Assembly: GCA_964006375.1 (NCBI GenBank) | Contig: OZ023270.1 | Span: forward strand, 54,514,036-54,578,035 | DNA length: 64,000 nt | DNA from: Tillus elongatus | Lineage: Eukaryota > Arthropoda > Insecta > Coleoptera > Cleridae | Direction of reading: 5' to 3' | Part shown: one piece after another, positions 28,607 through 40,616 of the stretch | How positions within the stretch are numbered: the first letter of the stretch is position 1 | Layout of the letters: each line of letters opens with the position of its first letter | Translations under genes and position numbers: made by a program | Notes under the pieces: model-generated | Told to the model about the DNA's origin: nothing | The model's input: the letters and a program-made list of their open reading frames with translations, nothing else | The model's database searches: none

Positions 28607-28909
28607 CTACATCTTGTCTTCCTCGTCCTTTGACTTCATTATTTCTACGATTCCTCTCTCCACAGTACTCCACACACTTTCACTTCCCAGCATATGCTCC
28701 ACCACATTATCTGCTGTTAAACCTCTGCCAATCTCTTTATACATTTGTTCTCTTATTTGCAACCATCTTTTGCACTCAAAAACCGTGTTTTCTGGCGTAT
28801 CTCTATTCCCACAATACGTACAGTCCTCTTTGTCGATTATTTTCATTTTACTCAGGTAAGACCTGAAACGCCCATGACCTGACAGAAATTGGGTAAAATA
28901 GTAACCCAC
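28607..28909 (-). pseudogene. R1-like LINE C-terminal zinc finger region
   Basis: A segment of about 100 codons reads FLSGHGRFRSYLSKMKI, then CTYCGNRDTPENTVFEC, then WSTVERGIVEIM. R1-type elements end in a CCHC finger of the form C-x2-C...H...C. Here the histidine position appears to read Asn (ENTVFEC rather than the usual EHTVFEC), so the finger has lost a ligand. A frameshift near 28880 separates it from the rest of the protein. Confidence 0.75.
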
Positions 28910-29254
28910 CTCCCCATGCTGTCTCTATATCCATGTCTGTATGTGTCCACTGGGATGTTGACATTTCCTCTTCCCATTCTCGCTGCCACACCAGCATTGT
29001 TTCGGTTCTTGCCTTATTTTTTTCTTCACTTCTATTTTCTTGTCTTTCGTAAGTTACCTCTCTTGTCAATAAGTGTATAGGGCTTGTTCCCGCAATCACC
29101 TGTATTGCTTTCGTTGTCACTGTTCTATATGCGCTTGCTATTCTGATGGCTACCTTCCTCTGTGCCCCCTCAATCTTTTTTCTATACTTTGTCTTTAACA
29201 GCACGGCCTTCCATGCTGGTGCACCGTACAGTATGACTGAGTTTACCACACTAC

Positions 29255-30253
29255 TCAGCACTCTCCTTCTCCTGGTTTTGGTCGACCGATATTTGGCATC
29301 AGACGCCCTAGCTTTGCAACCATCATGTCTGCTTTTGCCACTACTCTTTCTATGTGCACCCTCCTGTTCATGTTATGCCCTATTTGCATACCCAGGTAGT
29401 TCAGGCTTGTCTGCGACTGAATCTCTGCATTCCTCACCTTAACGGTTACTGTTCTCAGTGTTCTTCGTCCCACTAGCACTATACTTTCAGTTTTGTGAGG
29501 CGCGAGTTTTAAACCACTTTTTGCCATCCAGTTTTCCACCCTTGCCACTGACCAGTTGATATTTTCTTCTATATCAGCCTTATTTCCTCCGCTTACAACC
29601 AGCGCCAAATCATCTGCATACCCTATAATAGCCGTGTTGTTTACGGACTCCAGACTAAAGACCTTATCGTAATACAAGTTCCACAGTGTTGGTCCCAGGA
29701 TTGACCCCTGTGGCACACCACATGTAACCTGCATCCGATATTTCTGTCCAATCAGTAGCTGTCTGTCTTCCAGGTAACTACATACTATTTTCAGCATATA
29801 TGGCTCAACCTGCCTCTTTCTTAACACTTCGTATATGCATCTCCATGGTGCTGTATTGAATGCGTTTTTTACGTCCAATGTTACCATGGCCACAAACCTG
29901 TTTTTATTGCCTTCTTTCCTTGCCACGTCCTGTACCTTCTTTACAGCATCCATTGTCGAGTGCCCCTTTCGGAAGCCAAATTGAATGTCTGCTAACCCTC
30001 CTCTTCTCTCAATTTCCTTTTTTAGTCTGTTATTTATTACATGTTCATATAATTTTGCTATTCCGTCTTCCAGACATATAGTTCTATATGACTTCCTTCC
30101 TCCCGTTTTCTGTGGCTTCTCTAATAACACCAATCGAGCAGTCTTCCATTCTGACGGAAAACTTCCATCACTGATTAGTTTATTCATCCTTCGGCCTGCT
30201 TCACTTATTTCTTCATCTGTACAAGATGGAATATCCTCCAGCTTCACCTCCAC
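29255..30253 (-). pseudogene. R1-like reverse transcriptase
   Basis: About 332 open codons. Motifs in order: LISDGSFPSEWKTARLVLL, then KSYRTICLEDGIAKLYEHV, then GFRKGHSTMDAV, then the first catalytic block VTLDVKNAFNTAPW, then GVPQGSILGPTLWNLYYD, then the catalytic GYADDLALVV. The thumb-like LNYLGMQIG comes at the C-terminal end. The canonical SYRPI motif reads SYRTI. The frame breaks at the C-terminus and continues in 29261-28848 (LYGAPAWKAVLL). The catalytic aspartates are intact although the element is truncated. Confidence 0.9.
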
Positions 30254-31089
30254 TCTCGGCCATTCTTTGACTTCGTGTTTAGGGAACTATTCCTGTGCTA
30301 TCTTATGTTGTTCGTCTTCGCGTATTGTCATTGGTATTCTTGTACCAATTTTACCTGTGACAATCTTGTACCCTAGTCCCCAAATATCCTCATCTATTTC
30401 TTTACAAAGACAGTCCCAGGCATGTTTCTTTGCCTTTGTTATTGCTGTCTTTAATTTCTTCCTGCTTTCCCTGTATTGATTCTGTGCTTCCTCTCTATTA
30501 CTACTTGTGATGTTTTTTTTTCCTATTGATTCTAGTGACCTTCCTTCTCGCCTTTGTAGATTCGACTCTGATTTTGGCGATATCTTCATTCCACCAATAT
30601 GCACCTTTTCGTCTGCCGTATTGATGTTTCGTCTGCAAGCACACCTCACACGCTCTTTCTAGTGCTCTATTCAGGTCTTTGACACTGCCTTCATAGCTTT
30701 TATGCTTTGTTAGTCTCTCTATTTCTTCTAGTAGTTTCCCTTTATATTGCCTTATACGTCCACCCTTTGATTGTTCCAATTTGCTGAGCCCTACTTATCA
30801 GCTCTGATATCTTAAAAAGGATATTTTTGTGGTAGCTCAGGTTCTCCTCGTTCTCCACATGCCAGCCTCTCACGTATCTCTGCAGACTTGATGAACACAT
30901 GGTTACGTCGATATATGACGATCCTCCTTTCCTTTAGAATGTTGGAAGTCTACCATCATTCAATATAATATAGTCCGCCTGGCACATCCATTCTGTCAAC
31001 GCTTTTCCCTTTTAATTAATATCTTCTTCTTATGTTGCCTAATGTATCTGTTTAAGAAGGTTAGAAATTTCTGGAAGTCTTCTTCTCCA

Positions 31090-32430
31090 ATTGCAGGTGA
31101 TACGATACATAGCAGGAGTACAGAACTATGTACCAAAACGGAAATAGCATATTCAAAGTACGTATCTATTGTTATGGGCGAAATGACAGATGTAACAAAT
31201 AGGAGTCAGTTATAAACTGTGTTGCGATATGTAACAAAAGATGGCCTTGTTCAAGAAAGATATCAGTTTCACTTGTGTAACATCAGATCGATCAGATGAA
31301 GGTTTGTACCAAATTGTATGTGATGTTTTGAATACCTACAAATGTGACCAGCAATTGCTCAAAGCTATGATGGTGCAGCAGTGATATCGGGACATTTGGG
31401 AGGTTTGCAAGCAAAAGTAAAGGAAGCATTTGATCATGCAATGTTTGTCCATTATTTCGCACACCGCCTAACTTTGTTTTTTTCTCAATGGGTTAATCAC
31501 ATTAAAGATTGCAAGGTTTTTTTTGGAATGTTGAGCGGAATGGCCGCGTTTTTTTCGAAATGTACCAAAAGGACCCTAGTTCTGGATGAACAAATAAAGA
31601 AACGTTTTCCAAAGATGAATTTAGACAGTCAATTATAGATTTTTTTGATATCATTGTAAATGAAACAACTTGGGATGCTAAAACGATCAACTCTTCCAGG
31701 GGATATTTGAACCTATTATCGAAAGATTTTAATTTTCACTTTCTGCTGCTTATATTTCTGTCAATTTTCCCATATACAGTTTTATATTCCTCAAACAAAA
31801 ACGAACGAAAACCTAAAATTAATAAATATGAAAATAAAATTTTGGAAAAAAGGGGGCAGTTGATGAATTTTAGCAGAACGTTGAACAGCTAAACATAAAT
31901 GTACAAACGACTAAACCGCTAATGTTGGGGAGGTTTAAACTTCATGTAAACGCTAATTTGTGAAATTATGGATACATAAATGAACAATTTAAATCACTGT
32001 TTTAGAGAATTTGGTGACCCGAAGTTCGTTGAACTGGCATTTTTCTGCAACAGGAAAACTGTTCCTTAGGAGGCATTTAAGTACTAATGACAAATTTACG
32101 GCAGTTGTTTTGACATAGTAGCTCTTCATTCCCAATTAAGGGTATATGAAATTCCACAAATAAATGACCTACAAAATTGTGCAAAAGTGTTCAGGTTCCT
32201 CAAGCAAAGCGAACTTGACACTGTATACTGTGCAGTCAATAAACTTCATGAATTTGTGTTAACTATACCAGCTACAAGTACGTCAACTAAACCCAGTTTT
32301 TTTGTATTAAAATGCATAAAAAGTTTTGTTCCGAACCCTACAGGAAAAGAGCGACTTTCAAGTCTTGCAGTGATATCCATTGAAAAAGATTTTATTAAAA
32401 CGCTTTCAGTCTCCAATTATACATCATAGA
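31090..32430 (+). pseudogene. hAT transposase (ZMYM1-like), C-terminal part
   Basis: This continues the hAT gene interrupted at 28425. It starts with KYVSIVMGEMTDVTN (catalytic-region counterpart of D-E-T-T-D), then LRYVTKDGLVQERYQF. The conserved AQSYDGAAVISGHLGGLQ and FVHYFAHRLTL follow at about 31360-31475. Near the end, KERLSSLAVISIEKDFI (32346-32395) matches the hAT dimerisation domain. There are many stops and shifts between these blocks. Overall length fits one decayed transposase once the LINE is removed. Confidence 0.75.
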
Positions 32431-32834
32431 GGGATGTTTAAAACAGAAGAGGTGCATTGATTTAATCTACAAGTAGATAGCTAAGTGTGTTCTGACAAAA
32501 CCTATTTATTGATGACAATATTATTTCCTATCTTTCGATTTTCGATCTGAGAGTTCTGGCCACTATAATTGCTTTTCCTATTTTAAAATTACAAAGTTTT
32601 TTTTCCTTTAAGGTAAGTGCTGTAACAACAAAGAACAAAAGAACTGTTCTATCAGAAATTCACTGTTAATATGTATTGAATTTATTAATAATCACCAACG
32701 CAGTCTAAAGGCTATGTCTGCTAACGGGGCGGCAAAGCCGCGGACGAGCCCTGAGGGAGAAAAAAAGGCGATTTTGCCTTGCCGCCACCATTACTCTGTC
32801 TCCAGCAGCATATATTTATTTATTTATTTATGTC

Positions 32835-33040
32835 ACACATATAACTAAAAAAATAATAGACCGATTTTGATAAAACTTGGTGAGTACCTTCCTTTCGCAA
32901 GTGGCTTGGATAAGTTCATTAGCGAGGAAAATCCGCCGAGGTTTTCCCGGAAAATTTTGTTTTCTTTCAAACAAAATTTATATCTCCGGAATTAACAAAG
33001 TAAGGGCAACCAAATTTGAGACGCGGGTTTATATCATTAT
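32835..33040 (-). repeat. Composite element, left part, reverse orientation
   Basis: The reversed left block is present, ending in the complement of TTATCAAAATCGG and AACTTATCCAAGCCACTTGC (near 32860-32925), then GGTTTTCCCGGAAAATTTTG. There is no TA tract beside it; a short TTTA run lies at 32811-32830. Confidence 0.6.
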
Positions 33041-33044
33041 AGGT

Positions 33045-33340
33045 AAGTTACCTACCAACATTAACCTCTGTAGGTTAAAGGACAAAAAAGTAACAGGCAT
33101 TTAAATAAAAATAAATTTGGGTTTTCCTCAAAACGTCCAAAGTCGCGATTTTAAACGTCAAAATTGGTAATATTTAGGCAATGAACCTGAAACTAATATG
33201 AGCTATGGAAGGAAAATGTCTCAAGAATAATGTTTTACAAAGCCTGAAGTCTTAGTTTCAATCGTCATTGTCCTTCATTGTACTAAAATATTCCTATACC
33301 CTTTCTCTGATGCTTTGGCAGTAGTGTTGCCTATAGAGTT
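33045..33340. repeat. Dispersed repeat family (AAAGTCGCGATTTTAAACGTC type)
   Basis: Phrases such as GACAAAAAAGTAACAGGCATT, GGTAATATTTAGGCAATGAACC and CATTGTCCTTCATTGTAC recur. They reappear at about 52230-52450, 57560-57960 and 61180-61290. It is non-coding, and class and limits are unknown. Confidence 0.55.
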
Positions 33341-33515
33341 TATCGGTTAATGGTATATCATTTTTGTCGAATTTTCGTAAAAAATCTTTAAAGTTCAATA
33401 TATCCGTCATTATGCAAGATACGAAAAAAATTGTATACATATTATAGGGTGTCTTGAGCTACATTTTTAAAATATATTTCTACAATTACAGGGTGGCACA
33501 CACACACACACACAC

Positions 33516-33520
<5 letters not shown>

Positions 33521-33609
<89 letters not shown>
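33521..33609. repeat. (CA)n then (TA)n microsatellite
   Basis: (CA)n at about 33498-33519, then AAATA and about 88 bp of (TA)n, preceded by CAGGGTGGCA. The flanking sequence on both sides is related to 42700-42935, which lacks the microsatellite. Confidence 0.85.
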
Positions 33610-33612
<3 letters not shown>

Positions 33613-33639
33613 CGAAATGTGATGCATGTTTGTAAGAAA

Positions 33640-33959
33640 AAATCTGGATGCAGTAAGTGCGCTTTGGTAACAAATTTTCATTAAATCCTTCAAATTTCAA
33701 TAACTCAATTTGCTATTAACCTATAAGGTTCGTTGGCCAGGGAACTAGTTTTCTCAGAAACATTTAAAGTTTATTTTCGGAAAATTTTTGTACATTTTCA
33801 GATAATTATTTTGATAAAATATGCTACATTGTTCCTACTATATAGGTTATACCAGTAACCAAATTGATGCCTGCTCGCATTAGAGCGATATATTCGTAAT
33901 TAAAAATATTTTTATGAAAATTCACTTCCATAACGCACTTGCTGCGCCCAGAGTTTTTC
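33640..33959. mobile_element. MITE-like element with GCAGCAAGTGCGTTATGG ends
   Basis: The left end CTGGATGCAGTAAGTGCG (33644-33661) and the right end CGCACTTGCTGCGCCCAG (33934-33951) are inverted, with mirrored AATTTTCAT/ATGAAAATT inside. It is about 320 bp and non-coding. The middle shares a TGTTCCTACTATATAGGTTA block with 42930-43550 and 52440-52600. Confidence 0.8.
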
Positions 33960-33971
33960 CAAATAATTTTG

Positions 33972-34870
33972 TCAAAAAGTTTGTCTTAGAATATTTCCAA
34001 CAGCTTTTGCCTTCCTTTTCTCACTTTGTTTGAGCAAGTGTCTTTCTTCTCTCACCTCTTCTAGCATACCTTGTTTATTTGTCTTTCTATCGATGTACTT
34101 TGTCTTCGTCATTTTTCTCAATTTTACTGTCGCGATCCATCTTCTCAGTTGTTTGCTACATTTACCATCATCTGTAATAATACTCTGAAGGTGTGTAGAT
34201 ATTTCTAGTTGTTCAGGTTGTTTGCCATTTAGCTTTATACCCATTTTCGCAGTCCTATCCTCATTTAGCTTCATTACATTATGTTAAGAATTTATATTCA
34301 AACGAATTGTATATTTTTAGCGCATAGCGCCTGCTCTTGCTGCATGTTTTCGAGCTCAGCTCGGTTCTGTATACTCAGTTCAGCTCGAGACGTTTCTAAG
34401 CAACGATAATGTCAGAACTGTTTGTACAATACTGTCATATAAAATAATAAAGTTGTGCGTTTGTTACTTACCCAAAGGTTATCAATTTGTCTCCAGTGCC
34501 CATTAAACTTAACACTTTTGTTTTCGTTATATTGATTTTTAGTTTAATTCTTTAGCATCCTTTACAATTCTTTTTTCCATTACTCATATCAGCACTATAT
34601 TATCTGCATACCCTATGCAATAGAGCCTTTGTCCATTTATTTGTATTTCTGCTGTATTTTCTTTCAGCCTATTTATCTATGTTTGAGAAATAAATGTGAT
34701 AATAGGCATTCTTGATGCACATCTTTTATCATTTTAGCTTCAATTTCATATCTGTTAATACATGTTACAGGACTTTAATTTTTGTATAAATTGATTGAGA
34801 ATAATGCTATCTCTTCAATCCATTCCAGTTATTTTTATTACATCCCTTATCCTTTATTGGGCATAATTAT
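33972..34870 (-). pseudogene. RTE-type LINE fragment
   Basis: The minus strand (34274-33972) reads MGIKLNGK, then LQSIITDDGKCSKQLRRWIA, a phrase typical of the RT C-terminus of arthropod RTE-like or BovB-like elements, and a terminal ERHLLKQSEKRKAKAVGNILR. Further right on the same strand, about 34560-34640, GYADNIVLI is a decayed YADD box. Between them, 34285-34480 is foreign sequence. It holds AATAAA at 34447 and no coding sequence, and may be a small LTR starting TGTTAAGAATTT. The whole is heavily mutated. Confidence 0.7.
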
Positions 34871-35269
34871 TATACAGCATGTCAATACAGAAGTCACTGA
34901 CTTGTGAAGTTTTTTGACATAATTTTACCTCCCAATTTAATACTTCAAATTTTGACATACTACTTTTCTAATTTAGATCCCCCTCTTCTTAAATTTCACC
35001 CAAAACCTTTACTGCTTCGTACATATAACAATACTATAAGTGTCAGGCATTGCTCCTTTAGTTTCTTGGCCAGGTCTCAATCTTAGCTGGCATCCTTCAT
35101 TGATATAATTCGCTGAATCTTCGCCTCATGCCTCTGTGCTGGTGTTTCCCTTGTTTGCCATTTTGAAATACTAATACTTTTACTCTTCATAAACTCACTA
35201 GGCAGTTCTCCCAGTTTATCACATTTCACAATCAGTTGAAAAGTACTGCTTTAATTAACCAAATAATGG

Positions 35270-35490
35270 TGTAAATTGAAATTATTAAAATTTTCCTGTA
35301 GTTGCAGTGTAATTATTCGCATGCGAGACCTACCAGAAACGTTGGTTCTGACAACCAACCTTTTTACATTTTAGGTCTAAACCCCGGAAGATGGCCTGAT
35401 AAGGGACCGAAACGCATAGGGTTAGAAAATAAAAGATTGTCTGGTAGAAGAAGCCTTTTCAATCATCCCTTTAATTATATTAAATGCTTA
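35270..35490 (+). mobile_element. Penelope-like terminal fragment with hammerhead-like core
   Basis: CGGAAGA (35385-35391), a stem GGCC/GG-CC with one bulged A, and GAAAC (35409-35413) form the order expected of a hammerhead core (CTGANGA, stem II, GAAA). There is one change in the first box. Comparable motifs lie at the ends of Penelope-like elements in animals. No RT or GIY-YIG coding sequence is adjacent, so this is only a terminal fragment. Confidence 0.5.
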
Positions 35491-35494
35491 TAGC

Positions 35495-35735
35495 CTTTTA
35501 TCTTGTAATATAGAGATCTAAATTTTGGTATATAGTTTACCTTTAAACCTACCCATCAAATTTGGTTACCATAGCTTTGTTGTTTTCGAAGACAAAAGTT
35601 TTTCCAAAAGAAAACCCAAAATCTTCCCGGAAAACCTGGTCTGATTTTCCTCGCTAACGAACTTATCCAAGCCACTTACAAAAGAAAGGTACCGCCAAAT
35701 TTCATTAAAACCGGCTCATTATTTTGGAGTTATTG
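35495..35735 (+). repeat. Composite element, left part
   Basis: Left-block phrases are GATCTAAATTTTGGTATATAG, CCCGGAAAACCTGG, AACGAACTTATCCAAGCC and GAGTTATTGGTGT. It ends where a (TA)n tract would normally start; no tract or right block follows. Confidence 0.7.
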
Positions 35736-35756
35736 GTGTTGCTCCGTCACTCTTAA

Positions 35757-36213
35757 ATCCCGGTGAAAGCGTGAAAGTTCTCAGGGAATTTGTCACCATT
35801 GACTATGAAGAATGTGTATTTTTATGCTCATATTTGCTCCAAGATTTCTAAATCTTTTCAGCGCCTTTTGGACAATTCCTCTATAGTTTGCCGCTTTCTT
35901 ATTCCCAAGAATATTTTCTACTCTTGATACGAAGCCACTTCAAGCTTCAGCTTTCACAGTAGTCATAACTTTTATGGAATTTTCATCTTTCATCAATGTT
36001 TGAGGACCGTAAAAAATTCCAGCTTTTAATTTCTCCATAATTAGTTTTGGAAACTTTCGGCCAATATACGTAAAGCATTTTCCATTCTTGTCTAATGCTC
36101 TGACGAAATGTTTCATCATGCTTGATGTGGAGTGATGCAAGTATGATTTGTTCCCCACTTATCAATGGCTCATTTACTATGTTGGTTTTACTAAGGATTG
36201 TTTCAATGGCCAC
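35757..36213 (-). pseudogene. Fragment of a repeated, uncharacterised arthropod-type protein
   Basis: The minus strand reads KSWNF, DENSIKVMTTVKAEA, then in the next segment FVSRVENILGNKKAANYRG, VQKALKRFRNLGANMSIKIHILHSQ and GENFHAF. The phrase NMS-K-H.L.SH...FPEN is one I associate with multi-copy, transposon-borne proteins in arthropod genomes whose function is not settled. Frameshifts and stops separate the blocks. I give no function. It lies next to a composite fragment and is not part of ALG11. Confidence 0.5.
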
Positions 36214-36707
36214 AATTTTTGTATCCAGTGGTTTTTCTTTGCTCGGCTATCCCAGATGAAAACAAAGCAAGGATATTGTGTGTATCTACTTTGCTGGCAA
36301 AGTAAAAAGTTGACCATTTTCAAATCAATGTTGAGGTTGGTAAAAATTTATTTTTTGCATAACTAATTTTATATTCCATTGTGCAGTAAAATGCATTTTA
36401 AACTTCTTTTAGAGCTATCAATAAAGAGTCGCCAATCAGTAGGTTTGTACTTCGATAAACACATGTCTAGTAGCAACTTGGTAATATTTTTACAATAGAC
36501 AAGATCTTCGGTGTCACTAAAGTGTGGTAAAATTTAATTTTTCCTTGTTCGATACATTGTAATCGTTACTTCTGATCGTAGTATTTTAGCGAATTTTCAT
36601 GAAGAAAAATTCGCTAATAGAAAGGTCACGATTAAAAGCTTTGGAAAAAATTTCTTCAGGTGAGCGCGAATTTGGGTCCCTAGAACCCAAAACCAAGGTC
36701 CGTTAAA

Positions 36708-36805
<98 letters not shown>

Positions 36806-36938
36806 TGTGTCCACGGATTGAGTGTGGGTAAGATATAAGTGACAAAAAAATTTTGAAGTAGATTATGATATTCTGGGAATCGCTCCTGCTTTGTCTTAAA
36901 CTGAGATGTTGAGAAAATGAACAAAATCAATTAATATA

Positions 36939-38748
36939 CAGGCTGGTTTATAACTGATGTAATGAAATGTATTAAGCGTAAACTACCTTCGTTTATGAAG
37001 ATACCGCAAAAACTTATTAACCAAAATTGTATAGAATTAAAATTTATGACAGGCTCTCAAATTTCAAACAGATCAGCCTACTATGATTTTTTTTTAGCTG
37101 CGAATTTATTTAAATGACTTTCGACGGCTGCTGTGATTAGGTGTACTTTAAAAAATAATTGAAACTGTATTGAAAAAAGTCTTTACCATAATTAAACTTG
37201 GGGTAGGTTTGCTTTCATCTGAACCAATAAAAAATAAAATAAAGTAAACGCACAATTGAACATTCGAAGCAATAATTGGCGAGTTACATGGCTACTTGAG
37301 CTCTGCCTTGTTGTTCGTTTCCCGGGATACTACTTATTTGGAAAACTGAAACGTCAATTTTATTTGTCACAAACGGCAAGCTTCTGTATTTAAAAATGTT
37401 AACAACAGAACAAAAAGGGTTTATTGTGCAGTGCTGTGGTTTGGGTGAAGAACATTCTTATCGGGGAGTGATAAGAAAATCCCTTGAACGCTGGCCAAAT
37501 TATTCGGTTTCCGCTACTGGTGTAAAAAAAGTTGTTACAAAATTTATGCGTACTGGGAGTGTTTTAAATGTTAAGAAGACAAAGTCCGACCTTAATGAAG
37601 AAGACAATGCTGCAGCTGCATTAGCTATGGATTCTGTTAGGCGTTTTCCGAAATTATCATTAAAAAGAAGGGCATTAGATATTGGCAATATTAGCAAATC
37701 GCATTTGCAACAAATTTATCGTACCAACAAGGTGAAATCTTTCAAAGCAAAACTTATACACACTTTGGAAGAAAATGACGAGTCAAAACGATTAGATTTT
37801 TGTTTCTGTTACGACGAGCAATATCTACAAAATCACAATTCAAACTTTCACCACTAATGGGGTGGTAAATTCCCAAAATGCACGGTATTGGTCTATGGAG
37901 AATCCAAAATATAGAGTTAATTGCAGAAGACAATGCCATAAAAAAGTAAATGTGTGGTGTGCTGTTTCTTACACTGGGATAATTGGGCCATATTTTTTTG
38001 AGCAGAATATGAACCAGTACAGTTCTCTGGAAATGCTGGAAAATATTCTTCAAGACCATTTGCATAACATATCACTAGAAGATAGACAAACTGCATACTT
38101 TCAGCATGACGGCCATCCAGCACATCCAACAGAAATCGTTCGAGAATGGTTAGATCGCGAAATTCCTGTGCGGTGGATTGGTTGATATGGGCCAATACCT
38201 TGGCCACCCAGAAGTCCCGATCTTACCTTAATGGACTTTTATTTATGAGGCTATCTCAAACAGAAAGTCTACGCGGCTCCATTAAACAACGATCATGATT
38301 TATTGAAACTGAGGTTGAGAGAGGCAATTGACGGTATTCCAATTCAACATATTCAAAATGCCTACAAAGCATTTACTAAACGGGCTGAGTTATGTGTATT
38401 GGTTGGTGGCAGCACATTTGAATAACTTCTTTATTTTTCTTGTTCGTTTTGATTTTTGTTAGCAATAAGCATTTTGTATTTTACTAATAAATTATTATTT
38501 AACATTGCATGGTTACTTACTTGGCGCACCTGCGTTCAGAAAACCACAGGTAAAAAGCTCCATGTTGATAGGGAAAAAATGTTAATAATTTACTTTAAAA
38601 AAGTAGACTGATCTGGCTGAAAATTGAGAGCCTGTCATAAATTTTAATTCTAAACAAGTTTTGTTAACAACTTTTTGTGGTATCTTTATACTAAACGAAG
38701 GTAGTTTACTCTTAACACATTTAATTAAATCAGTTATAAACCACCCTG
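36939..38748 (+). mobile_element. Mariner-like transposon, TA target duplication
   Basis: It starts CAGGCTGGTTTATAAC and ends GTTATAAACCACCCTG, flanked by TA on both sides (36937-36938 and 38749-38750). The mirrored ends extend about 170 bp inward. It holds one degenerate transposase gene. Length (1.8 kb), TA duplication and transposase type fit the IS630-Tc1-mariner superfamily. Confidence 0.85.
37396..38425 (+). pseudogene. Mariner-like transposase (degenerate)
   Basis: A DDE/D transposase of the IS630-Tc1-mariner group, which would cut and paste the element at TA sites. The first 150 codons hold a helix-turn-helix of the DUF4817-like type (LTTEQKGFIVQCC, KKVVTKFMRTGSV). The catalytic core follows: FCYDEQY, where the first Asp is expected; VNVWCAVSYTGIIGPYFF; YFQHDGHPAHPTEIV with the second Asp; and RSPDLTLMDFYL with the third, about 36 residues on. 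A frameshift lies near 37850. Stops occur at 38182-38184 and in the DFYL*GYL segment, so it is inactive. The C-terminus ends at TAA 38423-38425. Confidence 0.88.
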
Positions 38749-38881
38749 TATATTAATTGATTTTGTTCATTTCCTCAACATCTTAGTTTAAAACAAAGCA
38801 AGAGTGATTCCCAGAATATCATAATCCAGTTCAAACATTTTTTGTCAGTTATACCTTACCCACACTCAATCCGTGGACACA

Positions 38882-38986
<105 letters not shown>

Positions 38987-39289
38987 GTATGTATATATGT
39001 ATATGTATGTATGTATGTATGTATGTATCCGAGCGATAACTCAAGAAATACTAAACTGATTTCAATCAAACTTGGCAAAAATCTTGTTTGGGCAAAAACC
39101 GAGGTCGAGTTCGTTAATCAGCCTTGTTTTTCTGGTGGAAAATCAGTGAAAACTTTTTTAAAACGCTATATTTTTGTAAATATCAGAGTAACTGGAATGA
39201 GACTTTACATGTGACTAGAAATAGTGCAAATGAACCTATGTTGTAAATTTTAAGTAATTTGGTACCCAATATATATATATAGAGTTTCT

Positions 39290-40060
39290 TCCAAATTAAA
39301 AACAAAATTCCAAAGACATGCGGTGAGACAACAGAGTAGTTAATTACCCAGCGTAGATTGATTCATACAACAGGTATAAATCACACATCAACGGTGACCA
39401 AACTAAATATATAGCAGGCATAATACATACTATCCGAATCAACAATCGTGAAATCTTGGCCGCAGTTATGTAAAATGACAGACGACATGAAATTTAAAAG
39501 TTGCCAAGTAATTGTTATTTAACTGGGGGATTCAATCAATTATTAAAAGACATTATAATTGTAGATTTACGAACGGCCTCAAATACAGTCTTAGCGCAGC
39601 ATAGATATATTATGCTGTCGCATAATATGGTACAAATGTAAACAAAATCTGGCCAAGTCTATATAAAAATCATTCTAAAATAGTTTCTTTTTTCTTTAGA
39701 CTTAAACATAAGACGTCATATAAGACCGAAACAGTCGTGTTACGTATATTGAATATAATATCCCGGGCATGAAGCCGATTTGATGTATCTCCTAAACAAA
39801 ACGTTTTTTGACGCATACCCAGATAGCTCAGAGATGTCCCGCTTTACCTTATAAGCAGAAGGTTACGCCATCGAATTCAGTTCGATAAATGTATATTTTT
39901 TTATGTTTTTACTTTGGCGTTTGGAGAAACAATAGTGCACAGATTTCATACATTTTGAACAAGATCTCATTTTTGTTTAAAACGCCTAAATAAGTTTGTC
40001 ACCTTTGAGTCTGAATTTATAATTTTGTTATTGCTGATATTGAAAAAACTGGTTTGATTA
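39290..40060 (+). repeat. SINE-like repeat with tRNA-like heads
   Basis: About 39820-39890 reads like a tRNA body: ATAGCTCAGAGATGTC (A box), CTTATAAGCAGAAGGTTACG, then ATCGAATTC (B box). The segments 39310-39420 and 39900-40050 are the inverted relatives of 10057-10160 and 4205-4345. This looks like one or two old tRNA-derived SINEs next to a composite element. Confidence 0.55.
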
Positions 40061-40189
40061 GGTTGGCGATTAATAAGGAAGAATAACTGCTACGTTTATA
40101 ATTGGGCAGATACTTTACTTCTCTGAATATGACTTAAGTTTTCTTCTGAAAATCTTGTGTATACCTTTAATGAAATTTGTAATACAAGT

Positions 40190-40500
40190 TTCTTTTAAAC
40201 AGACTTACACTATCTACAGATATAGCACAATTTAGTTCTTTAGCTTCATAGAAAATTGAGTTTTGGGCATTTTTCTCAAATGGAGTTATAGTACAAGATT
40301 TTTTTGAGAATAGAGAGACATCGATGGTAACACTTTCGAAAGAATTCTTCAAATGTGCGTGTACTAGGACCTATAAAATCGATCTTCAAGGTCTGTGTAA
40401 GTTTAAAGTATTAACTTTACTAATATGCTGTATAATGACAGTGTACAATTCTTATGAAAATTCGCTACTATAACACACTTGCTGCGTCCCGATTTTTTTT
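40190..40500 (-). repeat. Partial inverted-terminal element (GCAGCAAGTG end)
   Basis: The right end CTACTATAACACACTTGCTGCGTCCCGA (40464-40491) is the complement of the family's left end, with GAAAATTCG inside it. The body resembles 25270-25480. The opposite end is missing. Confidence 0.6.
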
Positions 40501-40616
40501 TCCTTTAGTCCTGGCGCTAGCAATTCCAATGCCTGCTTGATAAACTATGATCTCGTATTAAATCAGTGTGCTCATTTTGAGAAAATAACTGTGGTGTTGA
40601 ACATTCTTCTACATAT

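Larger units (their letters stand above)
28430..31085 (-). mobile_element. R1-clade-like LINE inserted in the hAT gene
   Basis: A 2.65-kb LINE in minus orientation. From right to left it has the end of an endonuclease (about 31085-30790, SYIDVT), a linker (30779-30287), RT (30253-29255), a C-terminal region (29261-28848) and a Cys-rich finger (about 28820-28770), then a GC-richer 3' segment to about 28430. The phrase VKNAFNTAPW and the terminal zinc finger are typical of R1/LOA-type elements. It lacks most of the endonuclease, so it is 5'-truncated. It splits the hAT gene at 27855-32430. Confidence 0.85.

Noticed and set aside
28614..30479. Plus-strand Leu/Phe-rich open frames
   Set aside because: They are antisense to the R1-like LINE, whose minus-strand frame carries ordered RT motifs.
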